Origin: Marinobacter sp. BGYM27
GTDB taxonomy: Bacteria > Pseudomonadota > Gammaproteobacteria > Pseudomonadales > Oleiphilaceae
Assembly: GCA_025153445.1 (NCBI GenBank)
Contig: JANZNS010000006.1
Span: forward strand, 124,001 to 188,000
DNA: 64,000 bases
Direction: 5' to 3'
This document shows positions 12,227 through 18,611 of the stretch, one piece after another. Under the pieces are notes generated by a model, which did no database searches, was not told where the DNA came from, and saw nothing but the letters and a program-made list of their open reading frames with translations. Each line of letters opens with the position of its first letter. Position 1 is the first letter of the stretch. The translations under genes were made by a program, and so were the position numbers.

Positions 12227-13690
12227 TCAGGTGAATGAGTGCGGCATCAGAATATCCGGTGCGCTGGGCGCCGGCAGTTCAATGACGCGCCAGCGATGTT
12301 TTTCCGGGCCTGTGAGTGCCTTGACGACCAGTTTATAGGAATCCAGATCAAAGGCGACACTTTGACCGCGTAGCGATAATTCCGCCAGTTCGGATTCATC
12401 ATGCAGCGTCGCCACATGCACCCAGTTGTAGATCACCAGAATATCGGTTTTCTGACGTACCGAATTGTGCTCGATCAATGCAACCGGCCCCGCCCAGGGC
12501 CAGGTTTTCAGGCGAAGATTGTGGAACGCGATCTGCATTCGGAGGTTGTAGCGCACCACATCCTCACGGCCCTCACACGCGCCTTTGCAGCGCCCCAATG
12601 TGCGTTGAAAACATGGCCCCTCACGGACAGGCTCAAGCCCCAGCATCTGATTACAAAGATCATTTTTAGCAGCAATACCCTTGAGCGCGCGTTCCGCCTC
12701 TGACTTGTTGCGAAACAGACCGAAATAATCGCCGAGCCGGTGCGGCTCAAGCTCTCGTACCAGCTGCGCCTGCAAGTAGCCGGACGCGTTCTCGGCCAGC
12801 TGGATGCTGACAAGCTTTTTGGCTGGCCGGGAGCGCCGGTTGTAGAGCGGCGCCAGGGTTTTTATCTGCTTCAGTTCCAGCAACAACGCGCCCAACTCCC
12901 CTGCCGTTTCGGTCCATTCGACGCGCTGCAGACTCTGGGAAATTTTCATCGCCTTGTGACTGCCATGATCCCCTGAAAAATGGGAGGCAACCCGCTGCAA
13001 AATATTGGTGCTTTTACCCACGTACAACAACACGTCGTTCTCGCCATAGAAGCGATAAACACCCGCACATTCGGGGAGTGTTGACAGGATATCCGGCGAC
13101 AGGTTCGGTGGCACACTGGCGTGCTTCAGCAGCTTTCTGGCCGCTTCTTCAACAGCGCTGCCGCCCTTCTCCGCGATCACATGCTCGAAGAAGGCAAGCA
13201 TCGCCGAAACATCACCCATTGCCCGATGCCGCTCGACTGCGGGTAATTGGTGACGGGCGATCAACGCGTCCATATTGTGGCGGCGATGTTCAGGGTACAA
13301 CCGCCGTGACAGCTTGACGGTACACAACACTTTCGCCGTAAACAGGCGCCCCAGCCGCCGGAACTCGGCTTTGATGAAGCCGTAATCAAACCGGGCGTTA
13401 TGCGCAACAAAGATCGCGCCATCAAGCTGTTCCAGCAGGGCGTCGGCAATCTCCGAAAACCGCGGAGCATCGGCCACCATTGCATTGTTAATGCCGGTGA
13501 GCTGCTCGATAAAGGGCGAAATTCGCTGCTCCGGATTGAGTAATGTCTGCCACTCCCCCACCTTTTCACCATCGCGCCAGAAGCGAATGCCGATCTCGGT
13601 GATCCGGTCGTGAATGGCGTTTCCCCCGGTTGTTTCAAGATCGATAAATGCCAGGGTTTCTGACCCCAGAAAACCGGTCATTTCAGCCAT
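12227..13690 (-). CDS. DnaQ-type exonuclease fused to GIY-YIG nuclease domain
   Basis: Two nuclease modules in one chain of 487 residues. Residues 10-175 form a DEDD 3'-5' exonuclease (IDLETTGG, VAHNARFDYGFI, HRAMGDVSAML), like DNA polymerase III epsilon. Residues of about 205-290 form a UvrC/Cho-like GIY-YIG domain (CAGVYRFYGENDVLLYVGKS then NILQRVASHF), followed by a Cys-containing region (CNQMLGLEPVREGPCFQRTLGRCKGAC) as in UvrC-like proteins. This fusion is known in several proteobacteria and actinobacteria; a role in repair is assumed from the domains. ATG 13690 has GGGGAG upstream; a TTG 18 bases earlier is less likely. The stop lies 14 bases before the argR start. Confidence 0.88.
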   Translation of the reverse strand: MAEMTGFLGSETLAFIDLETTGGNAIHDRITEIGIRFWRDGEKVGEWQTLLNPEQRISPFIEQLTGINNAMVADAPRFSEIADALLEQLDGAIFVAHNARFDYGFIKAEFRRLGRLFTAKVLCTVKLSRRLYPEHRRHNMDALIARHQLPAVERHRAMGDVSAMLAFFEHVIAEKGGSAVEEAARKLLKHASVPPNLSPDILSTLPECAGVYRFYGENDVLLYVGKSTNILQRVASHFSGDHGSHKAMKISQSLQRVEWTETAGELGALLLELKQIKTLAPLYNRRSRPAKKLVSIQLAENASGYLQAQLVRELEPHRLGDYFGLFRNKSEAERALKGIAAKNDLCNQMLGLEPVREGPCFQRTLGRCKGACEGREDVVRYNLRMQIAFHNLRLKTWPWAGPVALIEHNSVRQKTDILVIYNWVHVATLHDESELAELSLRGQSVAFDLDSYKLVVKALTGPEKHRWRVIELPAPSAPDILMPHSFT

Positions 13691-13780
13691 ACATTTGCTC
13701 CCCAACAAGACGCCTCCAGATCGTTATTAATACCACGCCGCAGGCCCGTTAGACCTTCGTATTATGAGCCCGCAAAATGA

Positions 13781-13809
13781 TTGATTTGTCATTAAACCGT
13801 AACTACTTT
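13781..13809 (+). promoter_or_regulatory. weak candidate promoter of the porin gene
   Basis: TTGATT (13781) and TACTTT (13804) are separated by 17 bases in an AT-rich stretch about 40 bases before the porin start. The -10 match is poor, so this is only a suggestion. Confidence 0.25.
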
Positions 13810-13844
13810 GTTAGGGTTCGATAAAACAATAACGCACGGAGAAC

Positions 13845-15029
13845 ATGGCAATGAATCGCACTAAAATAACAATCGCCGTTCAGGCAGCAACATCCGCAAT
13901 GATTATGGGACTTGCAAGTCAGGCAGGTGCATTCGAAGTAACCGCCGAGAATGTGAAGGCCGAAGTATACGGCTATGCTCGCATGAACGCCGTTTACGAC
14001 ATTGATGAAGATATCGGAGCATCCACCCAGTCAGGTGCTTTTTCAAAAGTTAATACCGGTACTGCAGAAAACAATGAAGTCACTGGCGTCTTCGATGCCG
14101 ACGCTGTACAGAGTCGAATCGGTTTACGTACTACTGTCGCCGAAGATTTGAAAATGGTGGTTGAAGGCGACTTCCGCGGCAACGGCGGCGGTGACCTTCG
14201 CCTGCGTCACGCTTACGGCGAATACAAAGGCGTCCTGCTGGGTCAGACCTGGTCAAACTACAACAGCTTCGTTGGCAACACCTCCGTGCTGGACTTCGAC
14301 GCACTGGCCGGTAACGCTGGCTTGCAGGGCCGGGTAACTCAGGCACGTTATACCATGGGAGCTTTGTCCTTTTCTGCAGAGGATTCAAACACATCTATTC
14401 TGAATTCTGGAAGTAGCAAAGAAAGCCTACCAACACTAACCGCCCGATTCGAAAGCGCAGCTGGCCCACTATCATATTCGGCAGCAGCACTGGTCCACCA
14501 AATCTCCTACGACACTGGCTCCCAAAGTGACGACGCTGTCGGTTATGCCGTATTTGGTGCAGCCAAATTTGCGATCACGCCAGGCATTAGTATTCAAGGT
14601 GCCCTCAACTACTCAGATGGTGCCAACTACTACCTGTACCGTTCAGGGGAAGACTTCGGCGCGGCCGATGCCTATGTCAACGGCAGTAGCTTGGAAACCA
14701 TCAGTGGCTATGGCGGTACGATCGGTATGGGCTTCGATGTTGGAACAGGTTCAATCAATGTTGGCTATGGCATTGTGACTAACGACTGGGATGACGCTGA
14801 GGATGATCTAGGCCTAGCAATCGCAACCCAATCAAAGGATCCAGCTGGCAATGCAATTTTACTTGGCGATCAACACGAAACCAACAGCAACGTAATGGTC
14901 AACTACCAGTTTAGCCCGATCAAAAACGTCATGATGGGCGTTGAGTACGGCTACTTCATGGTTGATGAAGTCGACGGTGACGACGGCGATGCTAACCGTA
15001 TCCTGTTTGCCGGTCAGTACAACTTCTAA
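13845..15029 (+). CDS. outer-membrane porin, DcaP-like
   Basis: Secreted beta-barrel channel of 394 residues. A signal peptide ends about residue 28 (ASQAGAFEV). The mature part shows alternating short beta strands rich in Gly, Tyr and Asp (GYARMNAVYDIDEDIG, GQTWSNYNSF, RYTMGALSFSAED), with no cysteine, and ends with Phe (GQYNF), the outer-membrane insertion signal. The N-terminal third resembles the DcaP family of substrate-specific porins, but I cannot separate this from other Marinobacter-type porins by eye. Start at 13845 or at the ATG two codons on; GGAG lies just upstream. A strong terminator follows. Codon use changes within the gene (see findings). Confidence 0.85.
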   Translation: MAMNRTKITIAVQAATSAMIMGLASQAGAFEVTAENVKAEVYGYARMNAVYDIDEDIGASTQSGAFSKVNTGTAENNEVTGVFDADAVQSRIGLRTTVAEDLKMVVEGDFRGNGGGDLRLRHAYGEYKGVLLGQTWSNYNSFVGNTSVLDFDALAGNAGLQGRVTQARYTMGALSFSAEDSNTSILNSGSSKESLPTLTARFESAAGPLSYSAAALVHQISYDTGSQSDDAVGYAVFGAAKFAITPGISIQGALNYSDGANYYLYRSGEDFGAADAYVNGSSLETISGYGGTIGMGFDVGTGSINVGYGIVTNDWDDAEDDLGLAIATQSKDPAGNAILLGDQHETNSNVMVNYQFSPIKNVMMGVEYGYFMVDEVDGDDGDANRILFAGQYNF

Positions 15030-15052
15030 CAGCCTCTGTTAGTGGTAACCAG

Positions 15053-15080
15053 AAAAGCCCCGGTTCTGCCGGGGCTTTTT
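15053..15080. terminator. intrinsic terminator, porin and permease genes
   Basis: AAAAGCCCCGG, a five-base loop, then CCGGGGCTTTTT: an 11-bp stem with T tracts in both directions, between the convergent porin and permease genes. Confidence 0.9.
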
Positions 15081-15084
15081 ACGT

Positions 15085-16341
15085 TCACCCTCCGGCAAAC
15101 AGTGTGACCAAAAGCCCGCCTGCCAGCCATATCAGCGCGACGACCACCAATGCACTCAGCACCTTGTCTGTCAGTGAAGCGCTTCCGCCACCGTGGTCAT
15201 GATCGTGGTGCTCATGATGATCGTGCCCTGCCGCTGCCTGCTGTGCATGCCGCCAGAACCACACCAACACAGCTGAAAAAACAATGAAAACGGCGTTCAG
15301 AACAAGTTGATAGTTCACTTTGAAAAATGATCGGTCACCCGGCGCCTGCGCATGACTGGCATCCGGCAACATATCCAGAACCACCAGAGCGTAGTGCATG
15401 AGCAGCGACACGCTGACGATGCCTACCAGCATCAGCGCCAGAATATACAGCGCCATTTTCCAGCCGTAATAGGAGGCGTTGATCCGCAATACCGGCAGCA
15501 CCACCAGGTCGGAAAAAATAAACGCCATAACACCGGCAAACGACACGCCCTGACCAAACAAGACCGCCGCCAGCGGGATATTTCCCATAGAACCAATAAA
15601 GGTGAAAAAGGCCGCAACCGGGCCAACAAGCGTTTGTGCCAGCACCGCCAGAAAACCAGGATTGGCAGCGCTATCGCTCCCTGACCCAATAAACAGCGCC
15701 TGGAAGAAGCTGTCCGGCACCATCGCCGAAATAATACCGGCGACAGTAAAGCCTATCAGCACATCCTTCCAGACCATTTGCCACTCCATGACATAGGTCT
15801 GCCCGATTTTCTGCCATCCCTCGCGACTGGAAACTTTTTCTTTCCAGCTTTTGTCTTCACCGTCGTTATCGTCTTCGGCTTCGCCGAGCCGTTCCCTCGC
15901 AAGTTTCTCAAGTCGGCGCGGACGCGTAATGCGGATCAGTAGCCACGCCACCAGGATCAGCAGAATGCCGCCAACATACTCGCCCACAACGAACTGCCAG
16001 CCCAAGAAGATGGCGATCACCATACCCAGTTCGATCACGAGGTTCGTGGACGCCAGCATAAAGGCAAGCGAGGGCGCCAGACCCGCCCCTTTCTGGAAAA
16101 GTGCGCGGGTAGTGGACAGGGCCGCAAAACTACAGGAACTGGAAATAAAACCAAAAAAGGTACCCAAAGCGATACTGCGAGGCCCGTCCGTGCCCATTGT
16201 TTTTTGCATGCGCTGTTTGGTGACCAACACCTGAATCAGGCTGCTGACGACATAACCCAGAATAAAAGCCCACAAGGCCATCCAGAAAAAGCCAAGACTG
16301 GTCACCGCGGCTTCGTGCCACAGACTGGCAAACTCACCCAT
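15085..16341 (-). CDS. DUF318/ArsP-like permease with histidine-rich loop
   Basis: Polytopic inner-membrane permease of 418 residues, of the COG0701 family that includes organoarsenical exporter ArsP. About ten hydrophobic segments occur in two repeats; the family loop GFISSSCSFAALSTTRALF follows the second helix, and its counterpart FFTFIGSMGNIPLAAVLFG lies in the second half. The central cytosolic loop is charged (RERLGEAEDDNDGEDKSWK). Near the C-terminus HDHHEHHDHDHGG is a metal-binding stretch of the kind seen in metal transporters. AAGGAGG precedes the ATG. No ars gene is nearby, so the substrate is not known; export of a metal or metalloid compound is an inference. Confidence 0.75.
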   Translation of the reverse strand: MGEFASLWHEAAVTSLGFFWMALWAFILGYVVSSLIQVLVTKQRMQKTMGTDGPRSIALGTFFGFISSSCSFAALSTTRALFQKGAGLAPSLAFMLASTNLVIELGMVIAIFLGWQFVVGEYVGGILLILVAWLLIRITRPRRLEKLARERLGEAEDDNDGEDKSWKEKVSSREGWQKIGQTYVMEWQMVWKDVLIGFTVAGIISAMVPDSFFQALFIGSGSDSAANPGFLAVLAQTLVGPVAAFFTFIGSMGNIPLAAVLFGQGVSFAGVMAFIFSDLVVLPVLRINASYYGWKMALYILALMLVGIVSVSLLMHYALVVLDMLPDASHAQAPGDRSFFKVNYQLVLNAVFIVFSAVLVWFWRHAQQAAAGHDHHEHHDHDHGGGSASLTDKVLSALVVVALIWLAGGLLVTLFAGG

Positions 16342-16663
16342 CCTTTACCCTCCTTGTTCAATAATCGTCAAAAACGCTGGCCCGACCAGATGGCCTGGAA
16401 ATGACATCACCAACAACAGGATAGCGTCACACGTATTACTGAATTCAAACTGAATACCTGCCTCGGGCGTTATTCAGAATGGATGACAGGAAGCACGGGT
16501 TCAAGAATCGCCCTGCTGCAAACAGGCGTGTGGTCGTTTTCAGGGCAAGGTGCGGTGGATGGCCCCGAGAAGAGTGCATTCTAATCTTTTCCAGATCGAC
16601 GACTGAAAACGACGATTCAAAACCCTGTTGATTTAGATAGCATTTCAGGAAATATGCGAGGAC
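16342..16663. other. non-coding gap with inverted repeat upstream of sigma-54-like promoter
   Basis: No supported coding sequence. CTGAATA (16450-16456) and TATTCAG (16471-16477) form a 7-bp inverted repeat with a 14-base spacer, about 190 bases before the sigma-54-like promoter, a plausible place for an enhancer-binding activator site. Nothing else recognised. Confidence 0.35.
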
Positions 16664-16679
16664 TGGCACGGGCTATGCT
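16664..16679 (+). promoter_or_regulatory. sigma-54 (-24/-12) promoter candidate
   Basis: TGGCACG-GGCT-ATGCT matches the sigma-54 consensus TGGCACG-N4-TTGCW at every position but one, with the GG and GC dinucleotides at the required spacing. Transcription would start near 16690, about 47 bases before the 36-codon ORF. Confidence 0.6.
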
Positions 16680-16736
16680 CAGGTAGTTCAGCGAGGGTAA
16701 ACCGCTCGTCAAATTTGCAATGTGAGGTTTCACGTC

Positions 16737-16847
16737 ATGGAAAAAGTTGAGAATCAAAACGTTTTGTTTGAACTGACCCATCCATTTGAAGCTGTCGTTA
16801 TTGCCGACCTGCATGACTACTTTGACTGGATGTACTTCGCCAACTAG
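16737..16847 (+). CDS. 36-residue acidic peptide of unknown function
   Basis: A very short gene, not recognised. The product begins MEKVENQNVLFELTHPFEA and ends LHDYFDWMYFAN; it is acidic and aromatic-rich, has no signal peptide or helix long enough to span a membrane, and no cysteine. A GAGG lies nine bases before the ATG. It sits alone between a near-consensus sigma-54 promoter and a strong GC-rich hairpin, so a transcript of about 190 bases carrying just this ORF is predicted. The MYFAN ending recalls the tail of the PQQ precursor PqqA, but the Glu-x3-Tyr pair is missing and no pqq genes are near. The RNA itself could be the product. Confidence 0.5.
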   Translation: MEKVENQNVLFELTHPFEAVVIADLHDYFDWMYFAN

Positions 16848-16853
16848 AGCCAG

Positions 16854-16880
16854 GCGGGGCCCACTACCAATGGGCCCCGC
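16854..16880. terminator. hairpin terminator between small ORF and oxidoreductase
   Basis: GCGGGGCCCA, seven-base loop, TGGGCCCCGC: a perfect 10-bp GC-rich stem just after the small ORF stop and 22 bases from the convergent oxidoreductase gene. The T tract is very short, so termination strength is uncertain. Confidence 0.6.
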
Positions 16881-16901
16881 TTGCGATCACCAGGCAGGCC
16901 C

Positions 16902-18140
16902 TTATTCCCCTGCCCGCAGTTTGTTTCGCACACCACGGCTGGCCATAACGCCAATCACCTCGACCAGCGATAACATGCCTCTATCGTGCGTGCGGGGCGC
17001 TTTGCCCTTTCCCATGCGCTCCAACTGCCGGGTGTACCAACTGACCTCCATCAGGGCCAGATCATCAATCATCTTGATACCGGTCTTGATTGGCCGCACG
17101 ACACTGTTAAACGACTCACCGGCAAGAATGCGCTTTGGGCAATCAGGTTCAACCGCCAGCGGCCGGGCAATGCCTACCAAGTCCGTTGCTCCGCTTGCCA
17201 CAGCATCAGCCATGCCGTCGCTCGTGCGGAAACCGCCTGTAACCATCAGGGGGACATTGACCCTGTGCCGCACTTTTTCGGCGAAAGCGAGAAAGTAGGC
17301 TTCACGGGCAACCGTGCTGGCTTTTGCGCCTTTGGCCATCGCCGGATTCTCATAGTTTCCGCCGGAAATCTCCACCATATCAATGCCAAGGTTGGTGAGC
17401 GTCTCGATGACATCCAGTGACTCTTCCTCTGTAAATCCGCCGCGCTGGAAATCCGCTGAGTTCAGTTTGATCCCCACGCTGAACCCGTCCGACGTGACGC
17501 CACGAATCGCCTTGTAGACCTCCACCACAAACCGCATTCTTTTGGCTGGCGTTCCACCCCAGTCATCATCCCGCTGATTATGGTGGGGCGAGAGAAACTG
17601 ACTGACCAGATACCCGTGTGCACCATGGATCTGCACACCGGTAAAGCCTGCCTTTTCGGCAATTGCGGCACTTCGCGCAAAACGCTGAATAATGTCTTCA
17701 ATTTCGTCACTGGTCAGTGCGCGCGGCGTGGCGAACATTCCCTGCATTTCTTTCTTGAACGGCACGGCGCTGGGCGATACCGGTGCCTTGTTCAGAATCT
17801 TCGGGCTTTGCTTGCCCGGATGGTTGAGCTGCATCCACAGGCCATTTCCCTGACGCGTGCCGGCTGCTGCCCACGCTTTTAACTGTGCGAGATCGCGCTC
17901 GTCGTCCAACACGACGTTTTTGGGTTCGCCGATATGGCGGCGGTCGATCATGACGTTGCCGGTAATCAGCAGCCCTGACCCGCCATCAGCCCAGGTACCG
18001 TAAAGCCGTGCCAATTCGGGTGTGGCACGGTTGTTCATGGTGCCCATGGTTTCGCTCATGGCGGACTTGGCAAAGCGATTCGGCAGGGACTCGCCGCTCC
18101 TGAGAGTAAACGGCTGATCCAACGTAGCAGTCTGTGTCAT
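16902..18140 (-). CDS. NADH:flavin oxidoreductase, old yellow enzyme family
   Basis: FMN-dependent TIM-barrel oxidoreductase of 412 residues. Family landmarks: RFAKSAMSETMG, the substrate/FMN region LWMQLNHPGKQSP, GVQIHGAHGYLVSQFLSPHHNQR, DMVEISGGNYENP and the phosphate-binding VTGGFRTSDGMADAVASGATDLVGIARPL segment. It has no C-terminal Fe-S/FAD extension, so it is the short (OYE-type) form. I start at ATG 18140 (MTQTATLDQPF), with GGAG five bases upstream. It diverges from a small ArsR regulator; direct GTCAAACTAT repeats lie in the shared promoter region. The likely substrate class is an activated alkene or xenobiotic, not identified. Confidence 0.9.
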   Translation of the reverse strand: MTQTATLDQPFTLRSGESLPNRFAKSAMSETMGTMNNRATPELARLYGTWADGGSGLLITGNVMIDRRHIGEPKNVVLDDERDLAQLKAWAAAGTRQGNGLWMQLNHPGKQSPKILNKAPVSPSAVPFKKEMQGMFATPRALTSDEIEDIIQRFARSAAIAEKAGFTGVQIHGAHGYLVSQFLSPHHNQRDDDWGGTPAKRMRFVVEVYKAIRGVTSDGFSVGIKLNSADFQRGGFTEEESLDVIETLTNLGIDMVEISGGNYENPAMAKGAKASTVAREAYFLAFAEKVRHRVNVPLMVTGGFRTSDGMADAVASGATDLVGIARPLAVEPDCPKRILAGESFNSVVRPIKTGIKMIDDLALMEVSWYTRQLERMGKGKAPRTHDRGMLSLVEVIGVMASRGVRNKLRAGE

Positions 18141-18174
18141 GAAAACTCCGGCAACTCGGTTCAATTCGATAAAC

Positions 18175-18214
18175 GTCAAACTATTCCACGTTTCGATACT
18201 TGTCAAACTATAAT
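18175..18214. promoter_or_regulatory. divergent promoter region with GTCAAACTAT direct repeats
   Basis: GTCAAACTAT occurs at 18175-18184 and 18202-18211, a 27-base period. The second copy runs into a perfect TATAAT (18209-18214) facing the arsR-like gene, and its complement contains TTGACA (18206-18201) facing the oxidoreductase. A regulator binding the repeats would block both promoters. Confidence 0.45.
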
Positions 18215-18253
18215 ACACTGTGATTTTAGGCCAGTTTCAGGACACACGCCGCA

Positions 18254-18544
18254 ATGCCAAACAAAGACAAGGATCGACTGAGCAAAGCCTTCAAGGCGCT
18301 TTCGAACCCTAACCGGTTGCGCATCTACCAACAGATCAAAGACAAGCGCGTTAGCGAAATAACCGACAGCGGCTGCGGGTTTGTAGACTTTGTGAATTCA
18401 TTAAAGGTAGGCGCCCCGACCATTTCCCATCACATCAAGGAACTGGCAAACGCGGGGTTGATACGGGTGGAGCGACAGGGAAAATTCGTCACCTGTCATC
18501 TTGAAGACGACATGCTCAACGAACTGAAGCAGTTTCTCGACTAA
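18254..18544 (+). CDS. ArsR-family winged-helix repressor
   Basis: Small DNA-binding protein of 96 residues. The ArsR pattern is clear: FKALSNPNRLRIYQQI, recognition helix GAPTISHHIKELANAGLI, wing VERQGKFVTCHL. There is no CxC metal site; only two cysteines are present (SGCGF, near residue 40, and VTCHL, near residue 80), so it may respond to redox or to an organic ligand rather than a metal. It diverges from the old-yellow-enzyme gene and probably controls it. It converges on aceF. Confidence 0.88.
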   Translation: MPNKDKDRLSKAFKALSNPNRLRIYQQIKDKRVSEITDSGCGFVDFVNSLKVGAPTISHHIKELANAGLIRVERQGKFVTCHLEDDMLNELKQFLD

Positions 18545-18611
18545 GAAGAGACTGGAATAAAGTGGAATAGAGATTTGCGCCGGCCATCACACGAGGCCGG
18601 CGCAAATGCCG

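Noticed and set aside
16445-16669. Short minus-strand frames between the permease and the 36-codon gene
   Set aside because: No ribosome site, and they run across the sigma-54-type promoter and the inverted repeat.
16737-16847. PqqA-like peptide assignment for the 36-codon gene
   Set aside because: Only the MYFAN tail is similar; the Glu-x3-Tyr pair that is cross-linked in PQQ synthesis is absent and no pqq genes are near.
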